64,000 nucleotides of DNA, taken from contig SAXG01000006.1 in NCBI GenBank assembly GCA_012932865.1, positions 124,001 to 188,000 on the forward strand, read 5' to 3'. Made by a program: the position numbers and the translations under genes. The notes beneath the pieces are model-generated. The model worked only from the letters and a program-made list of their open reading frames with translations. It was not told where the DNA came from and did no database searches. This document shows, piece after piece, positions 11,272 to 22,700 of this stretch. Numbering within the stretch: the stretch's first letter is position 1; every line of letters starts with the position of its first letter. This DNA is from Amylostereum areolatum (Eukaryota > Basidiomycota > Agaricomycetes > Russulales > Stereaceae).

Positions 11272-12187
11272 CACACACCCGCGTCCCGACCGCCTGCTCT
11301 GCCTCTTTGCCCTCTCGGATTCCGTTTGCTGTTTTCCCGCTCCGCTCCGCATCGCCATCATCATTTTTCTCTTCTCCCCCTGCAATCCTGCATCCCCCAT
11401 CCGCATCGCCGCCCCCATCGAACCCCGGCCAGCCCATTCATCATATATTTAACCCTCCCCGCTTTGCTTTTTTTCTTTCTTTCTGTGTGCATTACCTCTC
11501 TGCTCTGACTCTTCGTCTCAGTCCTGTCCTTTCTCGTACACCCCCCCACCCCCCCACAGGAGCATCCTAGCCATCGCCTTTTTCTCGTCGCGGACTCCGT
11601 CCATTCGTTTTACCTCTCTTTTCCTCTTTTTCCCGCGCGGCGCCGTCCCAAGAAATTTGACCCCTGCCCACGCGTATGTAACCCCTCCCCCTCATCCCCA
11701 CCCACCCCACCCGCTTCGACTTCTCCCCACGACGGACCCTTTTCGACTTTATCATTATTTCCCGCACACTTAATTGGGACCGTTCCGGCAGCGAGGTCGA
11801 CGCTTGCCACCCTTAGTATACACACACCTGTTGAATTAGTAACATCTTTACCCCACGGGACCGAGGCGTAGTTGATAAACACCCCTTTGTATTCTTACCC
11901 CCACCCCGCGAACTTTACCAATAAATCGCTGAAAAAACTCCCTCAAGGACGCTGTGACAGGCGTGATCACTGATCCATCACCGGTCGAACGGAGCGGATT
12001 GAATTGGACGGCGGCGTGTTTGGTACTAAGTACGGGAGGTCGGCAGGCGTGAGACCGGTGCGGTACGGTGCCCGCGACGTGATGGAATGGAACGGTTCAT
12101 TGTTCAAAATGGGCTTTGCTCGGACGGAAGGAAGGAAGGGAAGGGGGCATGCAATTGCGCTCGGAGAAACCGGATGGGGTACAAAGT
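11272..12187. other. Convergent intergenic region (kinase / NDUFS6 3' ends)
   Basis: About 900 bases of pyrimidine-rich sequence (11280-11760) then mixed sequence. It likely holds both 3' UTRs. No coding motif was seen on either strand. Confidence 0.5.
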
Positions 12188-13030
12188 CTAATGCTCGTGA
12201 CCGTGGTGGGGGGCCTGTTCGTAGCGGAGACCGCTGGAAGAGCGTGGGCAGGTCAGCGACGAGTTGAGAAACGGGAGGACGCATGGAAGAGGGAAGTACC
12301 AGTATCTGTTGGCGATGCGTGCGTGTGCGTGCGAACGCGCGAAGCGAAACGAGGAACGGGCGGGGGACGGCGATGAGCGAAACGGAGGGTTTTGAGAACG
12401 GAGAAGGGGGGCTTACCCGCAGGCTTTGGGCCCGGCTTTGTCCTGGGAGCGAGGGGAGGTCAGACGAGAAACGAGAAAGAGCATGGCAGAACATGGGGAC
12501 GGGACGGGGACGGACCAGGTTGATGAAGATCTTGGGGTGACCGAGCGGGCCATCGCCTGCAACGCGAACGCGAACAGGACACACAAGTTTCAGCGATTCG
12601 GGGATCCGCGGACGTCGGACGTTATACATTCGGTTTAGAGGGGAGATGGATAAACAGATGACAGGAATGAATTGAGACTTGAGGACGGAAGGAGGAGGAG
12701 GAGGAGGAGGGAGCACGTACCGCCGTCGCAAACGGCCTTGCGTCCGTGGACGACGCGCACGGGCTCGTTCGCGATGAGCTCCATCGCGCTCAGCGGGTTC
12801 GGCTGCAGCTCCATGGCCGTCTGCTCGAACCGGGCGTTCTCCGTGCCCGAAGGGCGCGCGCGCTGGTTCGTGGACCAGGGGGCGGGGTAATTCGGGGCCT
12901 GCGCGGGTTGAGCGGCCGGGGTCGGGGGTGCGGTTGTGGAGGGCGTGGGGACGGAAGAGGAGGAAGAGGCGGCGCGGACGATGTGGCGGGGGGCGAGGCG
13001 CAGCCTGGCGGCGAAGCGGGAGGAGAGCAT
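12188..13030 (-). CDS. NDUFS6: Mitochondrial complex I zinc-binding subunit NDUFS6 (13 kDa subunit)
   Basis: Exons on the minus strand: 13030..12721, 12556..12516, 12442..12417, 12305..12300 (6 nt) and 12233..12188, total 429 nt, 142 residues. The start at 13030 gives a mitochondrial presequence rich in Arg/Ala/Ser (MLSSRFAARLRLAPRHIVRA). The conserved core follows: FEQTAMELQPNPLSAMELI, AVCDGGDGPLGHPKIFINL, DKAGPKACGYC and GLRYEQAPHHGHEH. The Cys-His-Cys-Cys zinc site is complete only when the 6-nt exon supplies Tyr and most of the second Cys of CGYC. The subunit sits in the matrix arm of NADH:ubiquinone oxidoreductase. Introns are 66-164 nt. The HSP104 gene ends 280 bases upstream on the same strand. 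Confidence 0.9.
12300..12305 (-). other. 6-nt micro-exon of NDUFS6
   Basis: On the minus strand the context reads CCAACAG|ATACTG|GTACTT. The flanking introns are 12306..12416 (111 nt, from GTAAGC) and 12234..12299 (66 nt, ending TTCCAG, with a CTGACC branch-like site). Joining TGCGG + ATACTG + CGGT gives Cys-Gly-Tyr-Cys-Gly, the conserved zinc ligand pair. Confidence 0.85.
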
Positions 13031-13310
13031 GGTTGGGTTGGCGGTGCTGGTCGTTGTGCGCGGCGTCGTTCGGAGTCGCTCGATGCGCTCACGTAGAGTC
13101 ACGAGATCGTGAGAACAGCTCACTTCAAATTTTACGCATCGGTCGAGCGCAATGTGCGCCTATTCGCGAAGTGGAGATCCAAGTAAATGCTATTGCGAGT
13201 ACAAATACAGTGCTGTGTTGGTATGCGTAAAGTACAAGATTGTGCCCGAGACGTTGTCCAATGGAGATCTTTCAGACTTTCAAGCCGCCAATCTTCTTCC
13301 TCCTCCCCCT

Positions 13311-16300
13311 TCAGTCCATCTCCTCGATCTCAATGTCACCATCGTCATAGTCGACATCCATATCCTCCACACCGGCGCCTTCGTGGTTCGGGTAGATCTG
13401 GAGGCGGTTCCGAGGCCCGTCGAATCCGATGCGAACAACTTCGCCATCGCGCACGCGGTCCGCGAGGAGCATCACGGACAGCGGGTTCAAGAGCTCGGTT
13501 TGGATCGCGCGGTTGAGCGGACGAGCGCCATACGTCGTCGAGTAGCCGATCGAGACCATGTAGTTCTTCGCCTCGTCGTCGATGGCGAGCTGGATCTTCC
13601 TGTCGGCGAGACGGTCCTGAACCTCCTTGAGCCGGAGCTCGATGATCTTCATGACGTTCCTCCGAGAGAGCGTGCGCTAAAGACGAATCAGTCCATTGAT
13701 ATGTCGGATACGATGAGAAAAATCACTCACGAAGATGACCACGCTGTCGATTCGGTTCAAGAATTCTGGAGGCTGTAATGGAGTCAGCGCGCGTTCGAAA
13801 AGGGAATAGGGTAAGAATACTCACGAAATGCATCTGGATGGCGCCCGTGACAAGGTCCCTCGTCTCTTTCTTTACGGGGCCATCGCCCATATCATTGAGG
13901 TAGGCGGCTCCGAGGTTGCTCGTCATGATAATGACCGTGTTGCGGAAATCGACGACACGCCCTTGGCCGTCCGTGAGGCGACCGTCATCGAGGACCTGCA
14001 GGAAGAGTGTAACGAACTCCCGGCAGGCCTTCTCTATCTCATCGATAAGAACGATGCAATAAGGTTTACGCCTGTGAAACGAAGTCAGCTAAAAAGCGTA
14101 ACCGTGAGTACGGTGGCAGGTTCTACATACCTCACGTATTCGGTTAGCTGTCCTCCTGCGTCATGCCCAACGTAGCCGGGGGGTGCGCCGATGAGACGAG
14201 AGATAGAATGTTTCTCAGAGTATTCGGACCCGTCTATACGAACCATGGCATCGGGTGAATCGAAGAGAAGGGTGGCGAGCTGGAAGGTTCCAAGTCAGTC
14301 ACTCACGGTCCATGACAACGTGGAAGGCGTGTAACTCACCGTCTTGCTCAGGAGCGTCTTGCCCGTTCCGGAAGGCCCAGCCATGAGGAAACTTGCGATG
14401 GGACGGTTAGGGTTACCCAGACCACTGCGAGAGAGGACGAATAGCATTGGCGACGGCCTTGACTGCCTCCGGCTGACCGACGACGCTTTCAGCAAGGACC
14501 CTCTCCATGCGGAGGAGCTTCTCCTTCTCAGTGGACATGAGGCGAGTGACGGGAATGGACGTCCAACGCGCCACTATTTCCGCAATTTGTTCGGAAGGTG
14601 ACGGTGTCAGAGCCCCCTCCTGCCGCTGAGTCTTCCTCGGCCTTCTTCGCGACGAGTCGCTCGAGGCGGGTTTGAAGGTCGGGCAATGCGTAATACCGCA
14701 AGTCAGAGGCGGTAGATAGGTCGTAGCTATACATAGAGTCAGCAAAGGTCGCCAAGCAGGCGAGAAGCGAAAGGGACATACCGTCGTTCAGCTTCATCCG
14801 CCTTCGCCTTCAGTTCGTCAATTTTACGACGCACTTGGGTGATCTCGTCGCCGCGGGACTTCTCGTTTTCGTATGCAGCAATCAGAGGGTTGAGCTCCTC
14901 TTCGACTTGGGCGATAGCCTTGCGCGCGACCGTCAGTCGTTCCTTCGACGCATCATCCTTTTCGCGCTCGAGGGCGTGAATCTCCACTTCGAGCTCGAGC
15001 TTGCGACGCTGAAGCTTGTCGATGGCCTCAGGGGAGGTCTCGCGAGTGACACGAACGCTACGAAGATTGAGTGAGCACTTTGCATACACGTGGACGGGAA
15101 TGTTCCGACATACCTTGCACACGCCTCGTCAACCAAGTCAATGGCAGCGTCCGGAAGTCGCCGTGACGTAAGGTAGCGGTGAGCGAGGGTTGCGGCAGAG
15201 ATGAGGGCGCCGTCCAGGATACGAACGCCGTGGTGAACTTCATACTTCTCCCGGATACCGCGAAGAATGCTGATCGTCTCCGGGACAGACGGCTCGTTAA
15301 CGATGACCTGGGCGAATCGTCGTTCGAGTGCGGCGTCCGTCTCGATGTACTTCCTGTACTCAGCAAGGGTCGTGGCGCCGATACACCGGAGCTTTCCACG
15401 AGCGAGCAGAGGCTTGAACAAGTTGGCCGCGTCCATGCCACCGCCTTCGGAGCCCTTGCCGGCCATGATGAGATGAAGCTCGTCGATAAAGAGAATGACG
15501 CCAGGGCCACCGTCCTCAGTCGCTTTTTCGACCTCGTTCAAGACGGACTTGATGCGTTCTTCGTACTCGCCCTTGTACTTGGCACCGGCCATGAGAGCAC
15601 CCATATCGAGCGAGTAGAGACGGGCGATGAGGGATGCGGGAACATCGCGGTTGACGATACGCTGAGCAAGACCTTCGGCGATGGAAGTCTTACCGACACC
15701 AGGCTCTCCAATGAGAACAGGGTTGTTTTTCGTCCTGAGAATAGACATAAGTACCTCGATCCAAGTGCGAATAGGACAACAACATACCTCCTGCAGAGGA
15801 TCCGAATGGCGCGTCGAATCTCGTTGTCACGACCGATGACGGGGTCGATCTTTCCCTCTTCTGCGAGCGCGGTGAGGTCGACTGCGTACTTGTTGAGAGC
15901 ATCGAATCCTTGCTCAGCAGACCTGCTCTCTACGCGACGGTTTCCTCGGATTCCCTCAATGGCGGTCTTGAGGGTGGCCTCGGTGAGGCTGGCTTCCTTG
16001 AGCACGGGAGCGAGCGAGGGCGATTTGATAAGGGCCATGAGGATATGGTCCTGGGCGACGAAGGAGTCGTGCATGGTCTTCTGCAGGGATTGGGCCTCGC
16101 GAAGAGCCTTGTGGGACTCGGCGGAGAGGGAGACATCGTCGGGTGCAGGCGATTGTGAAGGAAGTCGAACGATAAGCTTTTGAAGGGAGCGCTTTACGAG
16201 AGTCTGGAGGGAAAGTGAATACGAAGTGAGTGGAGAAGATGGGAGGCGACTTACGGGTTCGCCGCCTGCCTTTTGGATGACGGAGGCGAAGAGGGGGACT

Positions 16301-16506
16301 TGTGATGTCTGGTTTTCGCCAGAGCCCTCATTCAGGAGGACAAAGGCAAGGTGTGCGGGGTGTACTACATCGATGATTGAGAATCAGGCTGGAGACATGA
16401 AAGAGAAGAACGCACCTTGCGAGTTGGAATAGTCCTTTGCAAGCTGGACGGCGTCCTGCAAAGTCTGCTGTGCTTTATCTGTGAATAGGTCGAGGTTGAG
16501 AGACAT
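13311..16506 (-). CDS. HSP104: HSP104/ClpB-type AAA+ disaggregase, two single-base frame breaks
   Basis: Starts [19 protein letters not shown] at 16506 and ends in an acidic tail [10 protein letters not shown]. Order: Clp N-domain repeats ([21 protein letters not shown]), AAA-1 with Walker [10 protein letters not shown] and Walker [10 protein letters not shown], the coiled middle domain ([20 protein letters not shown]), AAA-2 with [32 protein letters not shown] and [11 protein letters not shown], then MTSNLGA and the C-terminal [10 protein letters not shown]. It is the heat-inducible cytosolic chaperone that extracts proteins from aggregates with Hsp70. At least seven short introns are present. 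An extra base near 14596 (before [11 protein letters not shown]) and another in 14431..14438 (NAIR / [12 protein letters not shown]) break the frame; no intron can explain either. A TATA box and heat-shock element lie upstream. Confidence 0.93.
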
Positions 16507-16567
16507 GGCTGGGGATGAGTGTGTGAAATGGATGATGGAGAGGACGGGGAGGGAACATGGGAGATGG

Positions 16568-16574
16568 TTTTATA
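16568..16574 (-). promoter_or_regulatory. TATA box of HSP104
   Basis: TATAAAA on the minus strand, about 62 bases upstream of the HSP104 start codon, in the position expected for a strongly inducible promoter. Confidence 0.55.
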
Positions 16575-16646
16575 GAAAAGCTTGGGGAGATCGCTCGTCG
16601 CAGCTCGAAGACGGGCGTTGGCTCTCGACGGCTTTCGCTTCATCGA

Positions 16647-16654
16647 GAATGTTC
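16647..16654 (-). promoter_or_regulatory. Heat-shock element core upstream of HSP104
   Basis: GAATGTTC matches GAAnnTTC, the inverted pair recognised by heat-shock factor Hsf1, about 140 bases upstream of the start codon. A further TTC lies at 16639-16641 but is out of the 5-bp register, so only one strict pair is seen. Confidence 0.5.
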
Positions 16655-16699
16655 CCCATGACGTCACTTGCTTTTCTCGGCCCCGCCCCGAAGGTCCTC

Positions 16700-17499
16700 G
16701 AGCCTCCGAGTCCCGACCGGCATTCCATCTCGAGCTCGTCTCCCAATACGCCCACTCGACGAACGGATACATGTACTGCACCGTTCTCGGCGTGTCGCGC
16801 TTTCACTAGCACTTGGGTTCAAGTAGACGCGGCTCGGAGCAGGCCCACTGGCACTACCGAGTCTGTTAACTGGACGTCCGGCGCGCATCCAGTTGATGAA
16901 TGTGCAGTAAGAGTTCGTCTCGGACGATTGGGATTTTCCACTCATAGGTATGTGCTGAAGACTTTATCGTGCGACACAAATGCACGCTACCAAGCTGGAG
17001 TTCGACTGGTGCGTGGCATAGGGGTTCCGTAAATGAGGAAAGTCCTGGCACTAGAGGTGACCGTGAGCTGATTTTCACCACTCTTTATACTTTGGGCGGT
17101 GAATTCGCACCGCTCTACTCGTTTTCACAGGAACAGTCCTGCACTGGGTGATTTTCTAAAATCACCGGAAAAAGTACCATTTCCCCTCGGTCAAGTTGAA
17201 CTGAATATACATAAAAACAGTGAAAGCACACCCCATGGTGGAATCTCAAACCCTGGCAGGATCCAGCCTTTTAGCGTGACACATGGCGGTGATGTTCGGA
17301 GGAGTCGACTCACATGAATGAAGATTGTCCGACACTTTTGCACGTCGGTGGACTGACTTTGGTGGGGATAGGTATATACCGGCTTGAAGGCCTTGAGGAT
17401 CGGTGGAACGAGGGCTGAGTCCTCCATCGTTGAAGGTGTTGCTCTGGTAACGAGTATGGGCGGCAACTTCGAAATCTGTCATAAGTAACTACTGTCATA
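16700..17499. other. Spacer between HSP104 promoter and the transposon, no gene seen
   Basis: Open frames here overlap on both strands and show no motif. The sequence is AT-richer than its surroundings from about 17030 on. Confidence 0.4.
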
Positions 17500-17509
17500 T
17501 GTAACACAG
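17500..17509 (+). repeat. Target-site duplication, left copy
   Basis: TGTAACACAG occurs here and again at 19658..19667, immediately outside the two ends of the inverted-repeat element. A 9-10 bp duplication is characteristic of Mutator-type transposition. Confidence 0.7.
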
Positions 17510-17845
17510 CAAACAACGGCGAGTTGGTCCCTTCGGGAATAGCCGGGGAATAGTGCCCCGGGAATACAAAATTTTTTTAGGGTCTATTCCCGCCAGGAGC
17601 GGGTAGATTAGTCCCAGACTATGCCGAGACTGGACCGGATGGGTCACTTTATCTGACTCCGACCGGGTAGAGGTCAAAGAACCCTTACAAAGGCCTGGCG
17701 GGAAAAGGATATGTATTCCCAAGGGTAGTAAAAAAAACTATTTCTTTTATTTTCCTATCCGAAAGCGGCATCCTTTACCATGATGATTGCCCATACCGGT
17801 ACTGATCCGACCAAAAAAAACTTTTCCCATCTGCCCAATCAGACT
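17509..17845 (+). repeat. Left terminal inverted repeat of the MULE
   Basis: Pairs with 19318..19656 in inverted orientation. It starts GCAAACAACGGC and ends near AAAAAAAACTTTTCCC. Confidence 0.8.
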
Positions 17846-18510
17846 CCTGAGAGATCCTATCACCATCCAATCAGCTCACTCTCCCTGTTTAGCTAATAAG
17901 TAGATGTGTTGCAATTTACTACACCACCAGCAGTTGCCTCAGCATGACTCTATGCGGGGCCATTCGGATGAGTCTGATGGCGTGACCAAGGGTTCACGCT
18001 AGCATCGTGTCAGCTTCAATCCAACCCCCTCAATCTCGGCGCCATTCCGATTATCCGTTGCGAGAAAGTCGGCTTCGCGCCCAAGTCAGCGTGAGTACAG
18101 GTTGTCCTCTCAGTTTCAATCCCCACAGAGTCCTCGATGGACGGCGACGAGCGCGGGTTATGTAAGCAGTATTCATTTTCGTCGTCGCGCCAAGTCATCC
18201 TCGACTCCTTGTTTCCTCTCACCATGTCCTTCTCTTCTCCCCGTCCTTCACCTGGCCATAACCCCTCATCTGTAATGGGCGACTCCGACGTACCGAGATT
18301 TGGACGGCGCGTCAGGGTTTCCGTGGATGTACGAAGGGTTGGGTATGGACTCTCCCTTCGACACTCTCATGTGGGCATCATCCAGAGTCTGGACCATGGT
18401 GCGTGTTCTATTCACTTACCGCCCACCTGCCCTCGCGACAGCATTCAGGATTTGCACATGCTCCGGCGCCCCTCTTGTTGTCGCTGGCAGTCGTCCTCAC
18501 CTTCGCTCGC

Positions 18511-18627
18511 GGCCTTGAACTTTACTCCTGGTCTTGAACTTTGCTCGTGGTCTTGAACTTTACTCTCGGTCTCTCGATTTTTGCTTGCGGTCTTGGTCCT
18601 CGCTCGCGATCTTGGTCCCGCTCGCGC
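18511..18627 (+). repeat. Degenerate ~19-bp tandem repeat inside the MULE
   Basis: About six units related to GGTCTTGAACTTTACTCCT. The first three are close to each other; later ones drift to GGTCTTGGTCCTCGCTCGC. Confidence 0.7.
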
Positions 18628-19053
18628 TCCTCTCTGGTCCTGGCTCTCTGTCCCCTGGCTCACTGGGTTCCCTGGTCTTATCTCGGTCTCCGTCTGGTCC
18701 ACCTGCTTTGTTGGCATCCCAGGTAACCCTCTCTCACCTGTCATCCCTCTCCATATATCCCGTAGCAGCCCCCATATACTCTGTAGTTATCAAATGAAAA
18801 TATCATGATTTTCTTCCTTCTACATCAGGATAAGATCGCAATAAGCACGATTTAAGCCAGCAACCCGCCGAGCGATTCTTGATGAGCTTAGTAAGATTAT
18901 TGGATTGAATCCAAAGAACCTCAGCTTCGGGCCCAAGGGAATTCGTTGAGCGTGATATCCGCTTGACATTTTTGGATTCCATCCATCGGCACACCAACTT
19001 CAAACTCAGGGGCGTGATATCGGAATGAAGCTGAGGGATCGCCTGGTGGTGTA

Positions 19054-19313
19054 TTAGCTAACTCAAAGCTAACTGCTCACCACCGCATTTTGTATATTTC
19101 TTACCAATTAACCCACTAGCTCTGATTTAGCTGCCTAAGAATATGCTAGCTAATCACGGAAAGTCTGTAGATATGTGGATAGCTAGTATTTAGCTAAGGG
19201 TTGAGAGATTCTGTTTGTTGTCACGCCCGCCCGACTCCCGGATTATGTAAGCCGTAAGCTTGTTATTGGCTTGTTAGCTAAATCCCGCTGCTTTGTCAAT
19301 CCCGCTTAGCTAA
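19054..19313. repeat. Cluster of TTAGCTAA palindromes inside the MULE
   Basis: Exact copies lie at 19054..19061, 19190..19197, 19274..19281 and 19306..19313, with one more at 17889..17896 just inside the left arm. Near-copies (TAGCTAG, AAGCTAAC, GCTAGCTAA) fill the gaps. Confidence 0.75.
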
Positions 19314-19317
19314 ACTC

Positions 19318-19656
19318 TTCCAGACAGAAAAAAAGACGGGAAAAGTTTTTTTTAGTCGGATCAGGACCGGTATGGGCGATCGTCATGGTAAAAGAATGCC
19401 GCTTTCGGATGGGAAAATGGAAGAAATAGTTTTTTCTACCATTCTCGGAAACATGTATCCTTTTCCCGGCAGGCCTTTGTAAGGGCTCTTTGACCTCTAC
19501 CCGGTCGAGCAGGATACAGTGAACCGTCCGGTCAGTCTCGGCATAGTCTGGGGATCTTTTACCTATCCTGTGGGAATAGACCTTAAAAACTTTTGTATTC
19601 CCGGGGCACACTATTCCCCGGCTATTCTCAGAACGGACCAACTCGCCGTTGTTTGC
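19318..19656 (-). repeat. Right terminal inverted repeat of the MULE
   Basis: Reverse complement of the left arm with perhaps 15-20% divergence. It ends CCGTTGTTTGC. Confidence 0.8.
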
Positions 19657-19657
19657 G

Positions 19658-19667
19658 TGTAACACAG
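19658..19667 (+). repeat. Target-site duplication, right copy
   Basis: TGTAACACAG, identical to 17500..17509 and separated from the right arm by one G. Confidence 0.7.
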
Positions 19668-19709
19668 GATTGCCTTTTTACTTTTTGTGGAATACGTTCT
19701 CAGGCGAAT

Positions 19710-22700
19710 CTAAGAAAGCCACTTCGCTCCACAGCCTTGTGACATCCTAAGTGCGACGACGAGACGTGATTGCAAAGGTCTAAGGACGAACGCCAGGGAG
19801 CGTCGCAGACACTTGTATCGAAGGTTAAACTGCCTCTCATCTATATTCGTACCACTGTACCTTCTCTTTTTGTGACACGCTGCATTAACGACTTTCACGT
19901 TATTCGACCATAGGAAGGTCTTTCCACAATTCGGAGCCGGACATTCAATGGATCGTCAAACGTTTTGAAGGATCTGCAAGCAGAGTCGCTCAAGGCCTAC
20001 CTTTCTTTCCGTGTACTCCGCGGTAATGCTCCTCAAGGGTCCTTGCTTCAGTAACAGTTCTTTGCAGTCACGACTACGTAGGGCAAACGAATTCTGTATG
20101 GACGTTAGAGTCAGCATCGGATAGCATAGTCGTCAGCCATTAGAAAACTCTGACGTTGGTCTTCCCCGGCGTGAATCGCCCTCTTGTGTCGGGATAGATC
20201 GCAGACACGACCAAAAGACCGCCTGTAAGACGGGAACGGGCATACCAACCCCCGTGCCAGAAAAGCAGAAGGATGTTGGCAGTGGATCATCCCGATCCCT
20301 GCCACCTCTTGCCTTCGTCGTCACCGCTATTATTCGCAGCCGGTAGCGTTCCATTATATGACGAGGGACCAGCTTCATTGTCGCGTTCGACTTTGACTTC
20401 TTTCACGCTTTCAGGGCTCCTGTAAACACATCTTCGATTAATGGTCTGATTCAACGTGTTATGCACGCCGCGCTCACTCCAACGGCCCCGCAGCTTCTCT
20501 TTCATGGCGCAAGAGATGTTTTCGTAAGCCATCCTGCCGCAACACATAGCATGGACACATTGTACATTTATGTACTGTGACCACCAAGTCTAGACGGTAT
20601 ATAGGATAAGATAGGACGCAAACTCACCTGTACGACCGGGATGAGCACTTCGAATATGCGACTGGAATTCAATTTCCCGGGAGAAGCGTAGATTGCAGGA
20701 TCGGAAAGGACAACGATGCCCTGGAAAGTATTAAAAATATGTGATACTTATGTCGGAAAGAGAGACTGATGTGTACGTACTCAACGAAGGTGCGCGGTAG
20801 TGCAGTGTAGCAAGAGTACCACCACCATGAGCGAGGACAACATGTCGCCGAAGCCTGTCAAATCTTGAGAACGTTTTCCCACAGCCGCGTGTATGGCACT
20901 TGTGTGCTTGAATTTCAAGCACGTTTGGGTCATCTGAAAGGATCAAGGATGTAGGAAGCGCGTACGTTTATCTTTCTTGTGCACTTCGCGGACATGACGC
21001 GTCACGTCATACTTGCGTGCAAATTGTTTCCCACACTTCAGACACACCTCTCCTGCGTTTGTCGGACCACCATTATGGATTTGCCGCACCTGTGGACACA
21101 CCTGTGAACGGGGCCACTGTCGTGACTCAATACTAAGACGGCACTGACGATCCTTACCGAGATCGTCTTCTAGCGAGCTATTCATCGCACCTACGTCTTC
21201 ACCCGAATTATCACTGGGCAGAAGTGTTTGGTCTTCGTCCTCGATATCTGTCGTCAGCACTCCGTTACTATCACTGTAATCATGATCATTCCTATTGCTA
21301 ATATAAAAATGAGCGTAATAATAATAACACGGCCAACCAACCATCCAGCACCACCCGCAATCACGACGCCGACTACCACAGGGCTTCCAGGCAATGAAGA
21401 CTCACATCTCCCGTGTCTCTGCCTTGATGCGCTGCCTCTCAGCGATCCATCTCGGATGGTGTACTGGAGCCTTCTGCCTTGACGGATCTATCCATCTTAA
21501 AGAAGGCTGCGGCCAGTTTCATCAACAACATAGTTCTGAAGACGTAGGAAGAGCTCAGACTAGCATACCTTGGCTCTGTCGGGAAGTTGAACCCATTTGA
21601 TACCTAAGCTCGCCAGGTGTTCTTCATTGTGTGCGGTGACGATCATACGGAGCCCGAGGTGTAAGTTGTCGTCGTCGAGGCATATTGAACCATCTTCTCT
21701 GTGGAGGATCATATCATGTCTGAGCGCCATCGTGTTCTCGGCGGTGAGCCTAAGGAGGTCAACAGTGTACCGACACTCTCCAAGAGGACAGACCCAGCAG
21801 AAGTCGAGGGGGACCTGCGGTTCTCGTGCAATCTGTGGTGGGATGGCGGATACCATGTCGGGGTCAGGGGGCGAAGGCGATCGCTCCGGTTCCGTATCAG
21901 GCTCTGAAGACGATGAGCCCATGGACATATCCGAGTCCCATTCATTGACGGGTTCGCCCTCGATCACCTCATGCGTCAAAGGCTCAGCTTCGTCGTCAAT
22001 CTAGGCCATGGATGAACATTCCGATAGATTACAGTCGGGGAAAACGAGCCACGTACTTCATCTACTTCCGGCTCCGGGCTACTACTAGCACGGGAAGACG
22101 GCTCGCGTGTACGAACGCTGGGTCGCGAGCGCCCGCGTTGCGATGGCTGTATTGTCGCAGAACCTGCCTCGACAGTGTCCTCGAGGGGTTGCGGTCCTTG
22201 ATATTCGTCTCTGCGCGCCCAAAGTGTTGACCGATCGGCCTCTTGCAGTTGCCGTCGCTCGGACCTTCATCAGATTAGCCCAGGTCTTCCAGCTGTCCGT
22301 ATTCAGCCACTTGGACTTGTTCGTCGCCTCGAGCTGCGCGATGATCCAATCCACGTGCGACCCTAGAATGCTCCTGATTTCGGCCCTGTGTACGGTTCGA
22401 ACCTCGTGCGGGAGCGTAGAAAGGGCTCCGAGGGGCATGTCGCGTACTTTCTCGGAAGGCTTGCCGTTTCCTTGCGGCCTTTCCGCCTTGAGGGCAGGGT
22501 CGAAGATCATGCGCCGCCAGCGGAGCTCAGGATGTTGGTCTTGAACGACTTGGACGTAGCGGCTTATGAACCATTCGGGAGTGCGCCGGAGAATAGTGAC
22601 CTTGCTCCCGCGGACGGACTCCTTGAGGTCTGCCATAATCCGGTATCGAGAAAGATACGTGCGCGAGAGATCGTAAGTTTCAATATCCATTGAGGTGATC

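Larger units (their letters stand above)
17509..19656. mobile_element. Mutator-like (MULE) non-autonomous DNA transposon
   Basis: About 2.15 kb bounded by long inverted repeats of roughly 330 bp (17509..17845 and 19318..19656). Their outer ends read GCAAACAACGGCGAGTTGG and its reverse complement. The arms are clearly homologous throughout (shared blocks include AATAGCCGGGGAATAGTG, GGTAGAGGTCAAAGA and CATCCGAAAGCGGCAT) but have diverged by substitutions and small indels, so insertion is not recent. Flanks carry a 9-10 bp direct repeat. Long terminal repeats with a 9-10 bp duplication fit the MULE superfamily. No transposase-like frame is present; the longest internal frame (18137..18556 +) has no recognisable domain, so it would depend on a transposase elsewhere. 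The element lies just beyond the 3' end of the C2H2 gene. Confidence 0.75.

Noticed and set aside
11037..11570. 177-residue plus-strand frame after the kinase
   Set aside because: It overlaps the last kinase exon in another frame and runs into pyrimidine-rich 3' UTR.
8540..14600. Programmed +1 ribosomal frameshifting in the kinase and HSP104
   Set aside because: The sites share no slippery sequence, stop-codon context or downstream structure, and several unrelated genes are affected.
17509..19656. CRISPR-like or palindromic array
   Set aside because: Eukaryotic context; the two inverted arms and target duplication are those of a DNA transposon, and the short palindromes have irregular spacing.
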